Of a stretch of 64,000 nucleotides of DNA, positions 44,950-56,576 are shown piece after piece (within the stretch, counting starts at the first letter, position 1; each line of letters begins with the position of its first letter). The stretch is from Microbotryum silenes-acaulis (taxonomy: Eukaryota > Basidiomycota > Microbotryomycetes > Microbotryales > Microbotryaceae), in assembly GCA_003665825.1 (NCBI GenBank), contig QPFY01000007.1, positions 1 through 64,000 of the forward strand, in the 5' to 3' direction. The position numbers were made by a program, and so were the translations under genes. The notes below the pieces were generated by a model, which was given only the letters and a program-made list of their open reading frames with translations, made no database searches and was not told the DNA's origin.

Positions 44950-47900
44950 CTATAGCAAAAAAATGCTCAATCTTCGCCGAGCCGAGACACGAAAGGACTA
45001 ATCGACTAAGTCTCACTGCCCCATCCTGCAAATAGATGCTTCCTCACTCGAATACAGGAAAAAACTTGTCGATGCGCGTGCGGTGTTAGATTACGATGTT
45101 GATGCAGGATTTTCATCGGGACCGTTCTCCGAGATCGAACAGCGAAATAATGCCGCAGCACACATGATCTAGGTCGATCTCGTCCCTCCGACTGGCAGGT
45201 CATTGCTGCAAGCCATATTCCTCGCATGGAAGCATGTTTCAAGCTACATGAACACGTCTGAGAGATATATTACATGGTGGTCACTGTGTTGAAGTCAATT
45301 CCGAGTGCTGAGTTGGAGTTGAAAAGTCGCGCAAGGAGGTCGGCTCCGAGACCGCAAGCTCCGAGACCGCTCCTATCCTCTTCGTGGCTCAATCGGATAG
45401 TGATTCTTCGAGGCTCCTCAAGGAACTGTCATAGTTGAAGATCTTGACCCTGATGGCAAATTTAGTGGAGTTGTCTGCGATGTCACAGCATACTTGTGAT
45501 CGTGATCGTCCCTGAGGGATGCAGGTTACAGAGGTTCGACTTTGCGGGAAGTCCGAGGCACGATCCGCTGTGGAATCATGGCAAACCACTGCAAGCAGCT
45601 CGTCTTTGCACGTATTTACTTGCTACAGCGGGAAAGACGCTATAGTAAAAGGCTAGGCATTCAATTGCAGGGTTGAAGCCGACACTGAGGGGACCACGCC
45701 GGCATGTCAGCTCGGTCAGCCCGAGTGAGGAGTACGATCGGTGCAGTAAATCCATAGATCACTGCAAAGAATTTTGATTGCGTTCACCAGTTGTTATTCC
45801 AGCGCTCATGTTACATTTGATACAAGAGCATTCCATTGAGGTTGTTCGCGCGAGAGCCACGTCGAAAACCGCAGGGAAAGCCGGCAAGAATGGGTCAAGC
45901 AGTTCTAAAGCTTCTCAGACACGCACATATGACAGAATGGTATTGCATCAAGGAGCACAAGCTCAAACGATCGTACCCTCAAAAAGCAGGGAAGGAAGTG
46001 ACAGGAGGAAAGGTCGCTCAAGCAATTGGGCAGAGAGCCAAGGTGGTCCCTCGTTCTCGATCTCGAGCCGAGCCGGGGCGGGGCAGAAGAGTACCCAGAG
46101 GAGTTGGCCGCAGGGCGGAAGGTTACCCAGGAGAGTTCGTAAGCCTTCTCGCACAGAGCAACGGCGAATGTCGAGTCTTGGGTGGCGAAGGCAGCAGCGG
46201 CAAAGAGATGAGAGCTTGCACGCTCCTCAAGGAGTGATCCGTCGCACCGAGTCGGGTTTTGAGGTCGGCGGCGATGGAGAGGAGATCGAGGCCGAGCAAA
46301 GCAAGTCCCGCCAAGAAGTCTGGACGATCATTCATCTGTGAGAGCTAGAAACGGTTTCGAGCAAGCCGGAGTCTAAAGAGCCGAGTTGAGCGCATGCGGA
46401 CATCTGAGACCTGGTGGAGCGAATGAAGCGTTAAACAAGAGCAAGAGTGCACATACTTGCAACACGAGGCGTAAAGTAAGGAACAGCCTTCAGGTTGAAG
46501 GTACGCACTGACCTTTCGGACGTTCGCTTGCTAAGCCAATGCCAAACGAGTTCCTCGACACCAAGCGAGGGGAATGCATGAAGAAGCGAAGCGAGAGGAA
46601 ATAGAACACCGTGCGTCGCTGAGCGCAGTTCATGACCGTATGTCCAGGGTTGCTGAAAAATGTACAAACGCGCAAGTCGCCGAGGTGGGACAGTGATCGA
46701 ACGTATCAAGCTGGTCGAGCGAATCGCCGAGGTCGTTTGAGAGTGCGAACGATCGTCACGGTCCGAGGCCGGATTCAAGCGCCGAGTGGTCCGGAGAAGC
46801 CCGAGTTTTGACTGTATGGCTCAACGTGCGCAAGGTAGGATGCTGATTGAGTAAGATGTGAAGCAATGAGCTGGTGTTTCCTGGCACATCTCGGGAGCTT
46901 TGCCTGAAAGTCGATCGACGAGGTTGAGAGCCAGTTTGCAAGTACGGTCGAATCAAACGGCAAGGAAGACAAGCGGGGATGAGGTTTGGAACGATGAGCT
47001 GAGACATAGGCAGTTCTTGACTTTGAACGGATGAGAGTGTTCTGTGGCACATCTCGGGAGCTTTGAGGTGAAGTCAATCGGTCCGACGGTCCGAGGCTGG
47101 ATTCGAGCAGTGAGTGGTTCGGAGAAGCCCGAGTCCTGAATGTATGGCTCACCGTGCACAACGGAGGATGGTCTTCGAGGAAGAGGTGAAGGAACGAGGT
47201 GGTGTGCTGTGGCAAATCTCGAGGGCTTTGCCCGAAGCTCGATTGGTCGGTGCGATCAACGAGGTGGAAAATCAGTGTGCAAGTCCGGCCAATTAAACGG
47301 CAAGGAAGACGAGCGGGCATGTGGGATGTTGAGGTGCCATGAGGTGAAACGTAGCCGCTCTGTGGTTTTAGACGGATGACTCGACGAGCTGGATCATGAG
47401 GGCGGGCAGTTGAATGAATCGCGGGGCAGCCGACACGGCGTGATACCGCTTGAGGCAATGCGGATCTCCCATCTCGACATCGACGCAATCATGTTTGAGA
47501 CTCGTCGTGAGAGGTATCGAGGAAGGGTGATTTGCAACACGAATGTAGGGCGTGCGAGCGAAGCTCCATTCGAGTGAGCGCTCCCATTCCAGGTCTTCCG
47601 TGACCAACGATCTGCAGTACGCGGTGACACGGCATATCTTCGTCTCATCAGCAAGGAGTGCAAGTCGCAAGTGAGAGCTCAGATCGAAACAGCTCACTGT
47701 CGGCGGTCTGAGCGAGTCGTCGGAGGTCGAGCAGTTTTGATCGCGATGGCTCAAGTGAGCAATTGACATAGCCCGCACGCAACCGTAGGTACCATCGAGC
47801 TCGTTGTCGAGTCGTTCCAATTGGTGATGGTCAGAGTGTTGCTGTTGCTGAATGGGTTCCATGCTTGCCTCAGCCGGCTCCAGGTGACACGTCAAGTGCC

Positions 47901-49387
47901 GGGTCGAGTAAGGTCGAGCCGCATGTACCGAGCAAGTGACGTTTCACCGTGACGGCAAGGTGGTGCTTCGTCGTGTCTTCGCGCAGTGAGAGAAAAGACG
48001 AGTTGTGTCGAGTGGTGCAAGAGATCGGCTAATAACGAGTCGTGGGTGGCGGAGGCAGCAGCGGCAAAGATAAGAACTTGTACGCTCCTCGACGAGCGAT
48101 CTATCGCACCGAGTTGAGTTTTGAGGTCAGGGTCGATCGAGAGGAGATCGAGGTCGAGCAAAGCAAGCTTCGCCGGAAAAGTATCGATCCTCAATTGGAA
48201 AGAGTCGACAATCATTCATTCGTGAGAGCCAAAAACGGATTCGAGCGAGTCGCAGTTTAAAGAGTCGACTTAAGCGCAGGCCGAAGTCTGAGACCTGGTG
48301 GAGCGAAAGAAAAGTCAAACATAAGCAAGAGTGCACAAACTTTCAACACGAGGTGTAAAAAGAGGTAAGAACTTCAGGTTGAAGGGCCGCACTGACCTTT
48401 CGGACGTTTGTTCGCTTTGTGACTGCGAAACGAGTTCGGGGGATGTTTATAACGAGACGTAGTGGCTTTGGACGGATGACTCGCCGAGCTGGATGACGAG
48501 CGCGGGAGTTTGACTGATTCGCGGCGCGGTCGCGACGGGGTGAAAGTGCTTGAGCCGAGGAAGGTCTCGAATCTCGACATCGACTAGATCAGTCGAGTCG
48601 TGCAACACATGTTCCGGCAAGCCCCGAGCTTGCCGCGTCGATGAATCTCTTCGGTCCGATCAAGAAAAAGTTGTAAGGGTTTGCACTCGTGTGATGGGTT
48701 GACGTTACGATGTGGGGGTGGCGGAGGAGATCGGCGTAGGTCGACAGTGCGTTCGGAGTGGAGCGACGAGGACCAAGTGATGTGTGTATCGATGCGAGAC
48801 CTCAAGAAGATCATGTCTTCGATGGTGCTGATGACAGATGCGCAAAGTATGGTCGTACAAGTCACAGAGCGGTGTGGTGCGAAGCTCGGATGCCAGCAAT
48901 TCAGCCAACGCGCGATCCGAGCTACAGTGATGCGCAGCAAAGACAAACATGAGGTGAGCGAATGGGACGAGAGCTGAGGACTATCTGAATGAAGGGCTCA
49001 CCACACGCATCGGTCGAGTAGCTTTTGGGCGATCGGGGGTGATCGGGGGGATGCAGTGACCGAGCACGTATGCGACTGAGAACGCTCGAGCGATGCATCG
49101 ACGTAAGCTAGCACGCTGCTGAAAGTGATTACGCCCTCTCAGGTGGAGGTTTAAGTCGTATCGAGGCAAAGATGATGATGTTGGAGTCGTTGGTAGTTGT
49201 GTCGTGCGACGTCGCACCGTGCTCGAATCAGTCGGGTTGAGGTGACACGTCGAGCTGTAGTCGAGATAGTCGAGATATCGAGTTGCATCTTGCAGATTGA
49301 ATAGCGCATGTGAACGATGTGACGTCAAGTTGTGGCGTGGTGCGATCAGAACCGATTTGAGTCAAGTGGTGCGAGTGGTGCGAGTGA
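44950..49387. repeat. Interstitial subtelomeric repeat unit
   Basis: About 4.4 kb collinear with the tandem units but more diverged: 45000-45700 matches 10980-11650, 45780-46300 matches 1690-2230, 46480-46870 the GAGAGTGCGAA module, 47330-48600 the units' middle parts, and 48700-49387 the unit ends. It lacks the first several hundred bases of a unit. Ends at the anchor (49388). No credible gene. Confidence 0.85.
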
Positions 49388-50015
49388 GTGGGGAGAGGGA
49401 AAGGGGCGTTGGCGCGCGCGAACCTGCAGCCGAGCCAGTCAGCTGATCAAGCGCGCGAGATCCCAAAGCCATGTATTAAAACCGCAGTTTTTGACTGTAT
49501 TGCCGCCCTGTGGTGAATGTACCAGCACACTGTTGAGTCTGTCCAAGCCGCCTGTAGTATCGTCGTCCCGATCAGACGTCATGTACGAACATTTCTGCTT
49601 TTTCTGGACCATTAAAATCGAGCTACAGCCCGAGTACGATTTTTGTCGAGTTTCGCAGGCTGACTGGGCAGTTTTCGTAGTATTCACAATCGGGTGAGAC
49701 ACTTCTTCTATTCTACAGAGCCGGCAAGAAGCGACCGCTTCGATCTGACCTGCACACAAACCAAGTCTACCGCGCCAGGCCGCGCCGCTAGCCCGACGAT
49801 CTCCGACGATTTCCGAATGGGAATCTCGTTTCGGATCCGATCTCGGTTCAGCGCTCTGGGCTCAGGCTTACTCGGTCCCGGTGCATGGGAGTTTCACCCT
49901 GCACTGCCAATGTCATTTTCATTGGGGATTTAGGAGGCTCTAATCCAAAACGTAACCCGGAATTGGCTTGGCCTGTACCCCGCCTATTATACCTGTATAC
50001 TCATGGCGTGGGTTG
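49388..50015. repeat. Junction element, copy 3 (no minisatellite)
   Basis: Matches 34190-34670 and continues with the part that flanks the minisatellite at 22.99-24.52 kb: GTTTCGGATCCGATCTCGG, then TTTTCATTGGGGATTTAGG and ACCCGGAATTGG...CTGTACCCC. This copy shows what the element looks like without the 84-bp array. It keeps an ATG frame of about 38 codons with the same leader as the array ORF, stopping after SFSLGI. Confidence 0.85.
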
Positions 50016-50142
50016 ACCGTTCACGACCGGCAGGATAATACATGCTCTTTGTTTGATATTATCCCCTTCACCCTGAGCGACTTCCAGGGGTTACAACGTG
50101 AAGGCCCGGTCGCCCGTCTCGTCTCCAACCACCTCGGTTGCC

Positions 50143-50560
50143 ACCCTCTTTGCTCGACGCCTTACCAGGAACTGCTCCCCTTGCCTACCCAATCGAGCCT
50201 CTGAAGATGCAACGTCTGATCCGGATTCTGGCAGCCATATCTCGACCGATTCAGAGGGCAGCGAATGGCCGCCACAACTACAACAGTTCTAACCACGACT
50301 ACGAAAGCGATGACAACGACAAAGACAGCATCAGCGAAGTTGTTGTCGACTTTCGTTGTTGTTGCTGTCTTCGTTGTCATCATCGCTTTCGTGGTTGTTG
50401 TCAGAATCGTTGAAGCCGTGGCGGCCGCCATGGCTGCGCTCTGAATGAGTTGAGATATGTCTGCCTGAGCCAGAATCCGGATCAGACGTTGCATCTTCGA
50501 GGCTCGATGGGGTAGGCGAGGGGAGCAGTTCCTGGCAAGGCGTCGAGCAAAGAGGAGGGT
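50143..50560. repeat. Foldback with about 200-nt arms
   Basis: ACCCTCTTTGCTCGACGCCT... (from 50143) runs as a degenerate inverted repeat against 50350-50560. Both arms contain GATGCAACGTCTGATCCGGA and the AACGAC/GAAGACAGC short repeats near the centre. The arms differ by scattered substitutions and short indels, so this palindrome is older than those at 43.5 and 44.0 kb. Confidence 0.88.
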
Positions 50561-50747
50561 AAGGTTGTGGGCAGGAGAGACAAGAAGAAGGACATTGATG
50601 AGGGAGAGTCGGCAGGAGGCGAGGCTGAGGAAGACGATGCTGAAGAGGGCAATGTTGAAGAGGACAACGCTAAAGAGAACGACGCTGAACACGCTGCAAA
50701 AAGAAAGGAGAGGAGGGAACGCGCTGCAAAAGGGAAGGGCGGGGAGA

Positions 50748-50993
50748 CGCAAAGTTCGTGAGAGTTCGTGGAACACGGCGCCGACTCGCCCGCTCGAGCT
50801 CTTGCCTCCGCCTCGACCTCAGTGGCAACGAACCCGGCCGCGGATGTCCAGGCTGCGTCGAGACTCCTTGCGCTTGAGCTCGATGTCGCGGCCGAGTTCG
50901 TTGCCACTGAGGTTGACGGCGAGGTCGAGAGAGGTCGATGCGCAGGTCAGAGGCTGAGCGGGCGAGGCGGCGCCGTGTTCCACGAACTTTGCG
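50748..50993. repeat. Foldback with about 100-nt arms
   Basis: CGCAAAGTTCGTG...AACACGGCGCCG...GCGGATGTC (50748-50848) is inverted at 50882-50993 (GATGTCGCGG...CGGCGCCGTGTT...AACTTTGCG). The left arm has a 10-nt duplication of AGAGTTCGTG. A relative occurs singly at 42876-43020. Confidence 0.88.
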
Positions 50994-51101
50994 TTCTTGG
51001 CAGCGAGGCGATGACGGGGGTGGCGCGCATGCGCTTAGAGTGGAGTAGGCGAGAGAAATGCCTGTTCGCTTCTGCACCTTATTCGTTTCGCTCGAACGGC
51101 A

Positions 51102-51930
51102 GTGCTTATTGCCTCTACACTCGCGAAACTTTTCGACCCTATTGGTACCGGTAATGACGACGATCAAGTGGGCAAAGGATCGCAAGGATCCTCCGATGTC
51201 GTGTCTGTTACGACACCAACAAGTCAAGATGAGTCTGGCTATGGTGTGGGTTTCAAGGCGCGGATGCAGGCGGGTCTGGTCTTCGACGGTTGCCTGCCGC
51301 GCACGCAATGGCAGGGCGCGCGCTATTCCTATGCGCTCCTTATCAAGGAGGCGGTCGACCCGATGACGGCCTCGATCATCGTCGCAGGCGCACAGTCGCC
51401 TTCGGAGATGTTTGACCGCCACTTCGAGTCCGTTGCGATGCGGACCTGTGACTCGAACTGGTACATGCGGAAATACGACTTGACGGTTCGTTCTTTGTGG
51501 TGGTCGGCATTCAAGGTCTCGAAGATAAAGGTTTTCGGACCCTTCGACCAGTCGATCATGGCTCAGGTCTCGGCTGCCCTCAACGTCGCCATGAAGTGGG
51601 CTGAGCTCGCGGCCGAGCACCAGTCATCGTGGGCCCGGGCGATGGAGCGCCCGGTGGACGATCTCATCGAGGCGCGTGGCCGCATTCAAGCCATGGAGGA
51701 GGCAACGCTGGGAAGCGAGGATTGGAAGCCGATTCTTCCTCCTCAAACCTGTAGTGGTTACGCCTGCAGTGGTAGTCGTAACTTCGGTGGTTCCGCTCAG
51801 CGCTGTGCCGCGGACGGCAGCCTGCACCAACTATAACGTGAGGGGTTGCGTCTAATCCTGCGTTCGTGAACACGCGTGTTCTTTCTGTAAAGGCCAGCAT
51901 GAGGCTTATACCCACGTCGGGTCCGCATGA
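51102..51930 (+). pseudogene. Gag-like ORF with C-terminal zinc-finger motif
   Basis: An open frame from about 51102 to 51836 includes FKARMQAGLVFDGCLPRTQW and ALNVAMKWAELAAEHQSS, a conserved-looking domain that I match to retroelement ORF1 proteins only by context. In the +1 frame from about 51745 the sequence continues CTNYNVRGC (51823-51849), meets TAA at 51853-51855, and then reads SCVREHACSFCKGQHEAY to a stop at 51930. The Cys/His spacing (C-x7-C, then C-x4-C-x2-C-x3-H) is like the terminal finger of DIRS/Ngaro ORF1. A frameshift plus the TAA make it a pseudogene. Confidence 0.5.
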
Positions 51931-51991
51931 CCGAGTTGGCGCGTCTGTATCACCAACCTTTCCCCACTCTCGTGTCGTGCCGTCACTTCCG

Positions 51992-52165
51992 CCTCACGTC
52001 CGCGTACGTGTAGATACCCGGTCCCGACGGGCTCTGTGGCCCTTTCTGAGGTCGTTACCTCTCAGGCATCGCGTCGAGTGCCTCCGTTCTCTGGTTCAGG
52101 GGTCGAATCCCCCACCGTTCGCGCTTCCTCACGTCCGCGTACGTGTAGATGCCCGGTCCCGACGG
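51992..52165. repeat. 39-bp direct repeats
   Basis: CCTCACGTCCGCGTACGTGTAGAT-like sequence at 51992-52030 returns at 52127-52165 with two mismatches; start-to-start distance 135 bp. It sits between the Gag-like and Pol-like parts. It may be a tandem duplication of the spacer or part of the element's internal repeats. Confidence 0.8.
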
Positions 52166-52177
52166 ACCGGCTGAGCG

Positions 52178-53508
52178 TTGCCCCTTCCTGCGCAGCCGAG
52201 GGCTGACGTGCTGGATTTGAATTTTCCAGACCCGCTAAGCGCTGCTCCGGCGGACCCTCCGAGCATCACCGAACTGCCCATGCACGGGGGGGTGGGCAGG
52301 GCTTCACTCGAACCTGTCGCGGCCGGCAGCAAAGAAGACGTCCCGTTCGTGCCTTCAATGCCCGCGCCGGGCTCGTCGCCAGCGCCCAAAACTTCCGCTC
52401 GCATGCGAATCATGGCTCGCGAAGTCGACTCGTTCCATGATGCGATGTACAAGATTGTTACGCCGCTCGATGCTGGTGCGTTCGAAGCCAACATTAAGGC
52501 ACTCAAAAAGGTCGCGCACGTCGCGCCGTACCTGGCCGCTATACCGAAACAGATCCGAAAGGGCATTGATTTCGGCATCAAGGACCCTCCGTCGGAGCGT
52601 CACATCGCGAAGAACGCACCGCTCACCGAGGAGCAACAACTGGTCATGGACGGCGAGATGGAGCGCATGCTCGATCTCGGGTACATCGCGGGGCCGTACG
52701 ACAAGGACGAGCTCGAGGCCGCGGTCGGTCCTTTCCGCACGAATCCGATCAGCTTTGTGCCGACGTCAGTAGCGCCCGGAATGCCGCCGAAGTGGAGACA
52801 GATCGAAAATCTGTCCTACCCCAAGACGCTCGGAGGTCGAGTCGGTCACTGGGCCGTTGAGACAGTGTATCGCGAACGGGGAGCGGAAGGCGGTTTCGCG
52901 GGCGCGTCGCCTGGACCGTCGCACGTACGATCAACTCGAATATTGGAGAAGGTTCCTCTCGTCGGAAGGCCCGTTCTCCACGTCGTTCGAGGCCCTCCCG
53001 ATCCCATCGAAGCTTGCGCTAGCGTCGGATGCCTGTATGCACGGACTAGGCATCGTCATCAACGGATACTCCGCGTACTTCGCTCTACCCGAGGGGTGGA
53101 CGGATCTGCCACCGCCTCGACACTCGGTCTCGATCACGAACGCGGAGGCGTGGGCGGTCGAGGCGCTGGCCGACGCAGCGTTACAAATGTCTAAAGACGA
53201 TAGACATTTTCGTTCTCCAATGCGACAACACCGGGGTTGTGCTTGGATGGAGGAAAGGGCATTCGATGAATCCCTTATTGAACTCGTCGTTTTCACACCT
53301 GCGCAGCCTTGAGGAAACTCGAGGTGTGAAGTGGTTGATTGAATACATCAACACGAGGGTAACCCCCGCGGACGTCGTGTCCCGGCAGCCAGACCGCCCG
53401 CGGCAGTACGAACCGTTCGCGTTCATGATCGCGCACCCACTGTCGAAGTTTCCAGCGGGGCGCGAGTTGCTGCGGACGGCGGGAGAGCCCCTGTGGGCGA
53501 TAGGCTGA
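52178..53508 (+). pseudogene. RT/RNase H polyprotein remnant, RT core deleted
   Basis: Frame 1 (to about 52850) carries TEEQQLVMDGEMERMLDLGY, GPFRTNPISFV, and PPKWRQIENLSYP, the entry segment of DIRS-type reverse transcriptases. Then, within a few codons, a second frame (from 52857) begins DQLEYWRRFLSSEG and the RNase H start LASDACMHGLGIVING, ending near the acidic NAEAWAVEAL. A third frame continues IFVLQCDNTGVVLGWRKG, NPLLNSS and YINTRVTPADVVSR. The roughly 150-200 residues that should hold the RT catalytic motifs are absent, so this is an internally deleted copy with two frameshifts. Confidence 0.7.
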
Positions 53509-54882
53509 GATATCTGACTCCCTTCGTGGAAGGTGGAGCTTCGTTCGTACAGAGTTGCGTATCCCTGTGTCTGCGATGTCGTGTACCTTTGTTTGTTTAT
53601 GAGGTCGTTTTACCTTCGTAAAGGTGTACACGGATCACATCCGAAACCTCGGCCGTTGGTCATCGAATGCGTTCGACAGGTATTGGCGGCAGCACAAGAG
53701 GATTGCAATCCAAGTGCTGAGCAAGGCTGGCAAGCTTGCACTCGATTCATGCGTTGTAACGTAGGCACCTTTCGCTGTGTTTCTTTGGTTGTGAATGTGG
53801 GGGGCGTGACCTGTGGTACGCGTTCGGCGCCAGGGCGCCTGTCCGAACCGGGGGTTCGGGAATTGGGGTGTACGCATCATCCCAGGGTCTCGTCCAGGAA
53901 GATTAATCATCTTCCTCATCCCAACACAACCAAACAAACCGAAAGATACACAAGGAAGGTCGCAATTCCCTTCCCGCGCTCGAGAACCCCATTGGCATCC
54001 GATCGAGACATCGGAGGGGAAAAGCGCGAGGCGCGCGCCTGCGAGCAGCTCAGTCGACGATGCGCGCGCGCTCGGGCGCGAGAGGGTCCAAGCGCGAGTT
54101 TGAGCGAGTGTCGGCGGCGGCGGTCATTATAGAAATGAGCACTCCCCAAATACCAAATGCCGAATCCTCCTGCGCGCTCTTCTGCAAATTACTGATTCAG
54201 TCAACGCTTCACCAGCTCTCGTCATAGTTTCCCAGTTTCCCAGTTTCCTCTGGCCTAGCTCCCCGGCTTTGTAGCTCGCTTTTCACTTCCTTTTCTGCAA
54301 CTCGAAGCGCGTCAACGGTCTCATCCGTGCTCTTGTCCCTCGTCCTTGTCTTTCTTGACTACTCCCTAGAACATGATCTCTCGTCTCGTCTCGTCTCAAC
54401 CTCCTATCTTGGTCCTTCGTTAGTATACACCGCCCCTTTGGCCTATCCCCTCGGTTTGCATTGCCCTCGAGCGCCTCCGCCTTGACTTTGGCGATCTTTT
54501 ACATCTTTCTTGCTCTTGTGCTAGTGCTCAATCAGCATCATGTGAGTCCAACGTCATTCCATGTCCCCCAATCCCATCCGTCCGCGCGCCGCGAACTCAT
54601 CCCCTCTTCTTCCTCTTCTCAATCTGCCCAACCAAGTGGGGCACACCTTCGTCTGCGACCGTTTCCCCCCACCTTCAAACGATGCATCTAGATGAGTTGT
54701 GTTTCCCCGTCGCGATCGAACTCCCCTGACCGGGGTCTTCCTCCGAGTCATCAACATGAAGCGAAGGAACGGCGGCCATGTCGTTTCAAACGGGGGATAG
54801 TTCCCTCCTCCAATCGACCATACATTTCACGTAAATACAACAGATTCTCCGTCCCCAATCCCATCCCACCCCTCATCAAAGC
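53509..54882. other. Boundary region between repeats and core genes
   Basis: No gene recognised. It holds a small hairpin (GGAAGATTAATCATCTTCC, about 53898-53916) and a pyrimidine-rich tract with TCTCGTC repeats (54370-54400). Open frames starting at 54461 and 54692 lack domains. The pyrimidine-rich stretch could be a promoter for a short plus-strand transcript, but no coding sequence supports that. Confidence 0.4.
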
Positions 54883-56229
54883 TCAACCCCTCTTCTCCTG
54901 TATCCCTCCCAACCACTTGCCCCACACCTCTTTCTGTGCACCCTTGGCGGTTCCCTCCATCAATAACCTCGTCAGCATCCTCTCGAGCTCGTCAATTCGT
55001 TGAGGTTTCAATAAGGGATCCGAACTAGCCGTGGTAGCTGATCGTAATCGTTCGATGCACTGAGCGAAAGGAAGCGCGCGCACCAAACCCCCATCAGTTC
55101 CATCTCCCCCCTCGGCACCCGGGGTTAGGCAATCTTTCGCCCAACTCACCAATCTCGCGCCCGTGCCCGCCCTCCTCCCCGCGCCTTGCATCCCATCACT
55201 CATCTCTATGACCCTGAGGAACTCCTTGAAGGCCAAATCGTATTGGCCGAGCGTGTAGGCCGTTTCGGCATGATGAAGGAGGTGAAAGGGGTTATGTGGT
55301 GCGAGGAGGAGGAGGTGCGAGAGGGCTGTTAGGGATTGCGCATAACTGTTTGATCACGAGATCCAGATAAAGAGCATCAGATTAAATCGATCTCTCTTAG
55401 AGAAAGCACCACCCCTAAGCGAACGTACGACCCCATCTCGGCATACGTTCTAGCGGCCATACTCCACGCCTCTGGGTCCTGATAGTACGTCTCGAGGTAT
55501 TCGACCAACATGCGCAGACCGTGTTCCCGATTCGGCTCGGAAGGCGATGAGTCTGCTTTCGATACAGGCGGTGAGGATAATTCGTTCGAGCTGAGGTGAA
55601 GGGCGATGAGACGTTTCCTCATCGTCTGATAGCAGGGCCAGCCGTTGCACCGATTAGCTCGGCTCCGCACTCGAACGCACAGCACATCCCGACGATCAAG
55701 CTCGACTGACCACATCCGCCTCGTCCTTGGTCAGCCATTCTCGATAGTGGGCCCATGCGTTGTGCGTTTCGGCTTGAGCTTCGTAGAGCATGCCTTGTAG
55801 GGCGGCGACGCGGTTCGAGTCGGGGAATTGGGTCGAGAGGCGTTGGACGCAGACCTGCGGGAAGGGTATGGGTTAGATACCGGTCGGGTGGGATAGTGAG
55901 AGTTGCAGTGACCGACAGCTCACCTGAGCCAAGGAGACCTGCCCGCATTGCAGCGCTGCCCGAGCGGCCTGTTCCAAGAAGGCCCACACTGATGACCAAA
56001 AGACAGCAAAGCAGTTCATCAGTTTCCACGCTCAACACTGAAAACGATCGGTGCCAGCTGACGTACCATCATCATCATTCCTCTTGGCGTACCCTCGCTC
56101 AATCAAGGCCGTCGCCAGCGTGACGACTCTATGGGGATCATCGACGTTGGCGTTGCGTAGGTATTGCAGTTCGTGGATCAGCACGGGGGTTGAGCTGGAC
56201 GGGGTGGCGAGGGTGGTCGGAACCGTCAT
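54883..56229 (-). CDS. EMC2: ER membrane complex subunit 2 (TPR protein)
   Basis: EMC2 is the cytosolic TPR scaffold of the ER membrane protein complex, which inserts tail-anchored and multi-pass membrane proteins. Five exons close in phase: 56229-56067, 55988-55924, 55854-55711, 55625-55429, 55345-54883 (343 residues). Family marks in order: VWAFLEQAARAALQCGQ, QGMLYEAQ and W-x-x-YREWLTKDEAD (TPR helices), RKRLIALHLSS, VEYLETYYQDPEAWSMAART, LTALSHLLLLAPHNPFHLL and YTLGQYDLAFKEFLRVIEM. The RKR-x-IA, D-x-EAW and P-HN-x-H pattern is that of EMC2/Oca3. No membrane segment, as expected. The start is the only ATG upstream of the first TPR, 347 bp from the divergent ATG5 start. Slightly longer than many homologues because of Gly/Ser-rich inserts between helices. 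Confidence 0.88.
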
Positions 56230-56576
56230 GGCCGGTGGGGGGTGCGTGCGTGCGTGTGGGTGGGTGGGGGGCAGGCAGGCGGAACAGGCGCGGGTACGGG
56301 TTGGCGACTAGCGATGTATTCCAGCTTTACAAACCGTTGTTACAAGAGACTACGAGCTGTTAACAAGTCGCGCGACCTGAAGCGCGCGCGGCGCGTGTGG
56401 GCTTTCTGCCGGCTTCGGTGCTTGTTGGCGACGTCGCACCGGACTGACCGCTCGCGACTCGACACGACAGGGGCCACGACCCAGTCACTCCCGTTAGCAA
56501 GTGCGCATCCTGCGCTCATCATCGCCTCTTGGCTCAGTGCTGACCACTCGTCACCTGTCGCAGGCTGCCTCCCCAC
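56230..56576. promoter_or_regulatory. Shared divergent promoter region of EMC2 and ATG5
   Basis: The 347 bp between the two ATGs must hold both promoters. No TATA box is evident. Features seen are GT-rich runs on the EMC2 side (GTGCGTGCGTGCGTG type, about 56243-56262) and a GCGCGCGCGGCGCG stretch near 56382-56396. Confidence 0.6.

Larger units (their letters stand above)
51058..53508 (+). mobile_element. DIRS/Ngaro-like retrotransposon remnant
   Basis: A Gag-like frame ending in a zinc-finger-like stretch is followed by a short repeat-bearing spacer, the N-terminal edge of a reverse transcriptase and an RNase H-like domain. This order and the C-x2-N-x-x-x-G-C type finger recall tyrosine-recombinase retrotransposons. 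No tyrosine recombinase frame is seen beyond 53508, and the RT core is deleted, so superfamily assignment is tentative. Confidence 0.6.

Noticed and set aside
52060..52115. tRNA-like T-arm (AGGGGTCGAATCCCCC)
   Set aside because: No matching A box, anticodon arm or acceptor stem could be built around it.
53533..54132. 199-codon plus-strand frame after the retroelement, tested as a tyrosine recombinase
   Set aside because: None of the Arg/His/Arg/Tyr catalytic pattern is visible, and the composition becomes Arg-rich and random-like.
54757..54801. Short frame MKRRNGG-HVV resembling the start of ribosomal protein S26
   Set aside because: Only a few residues match, then a stop; no conserved cysteines or splice structure follow.
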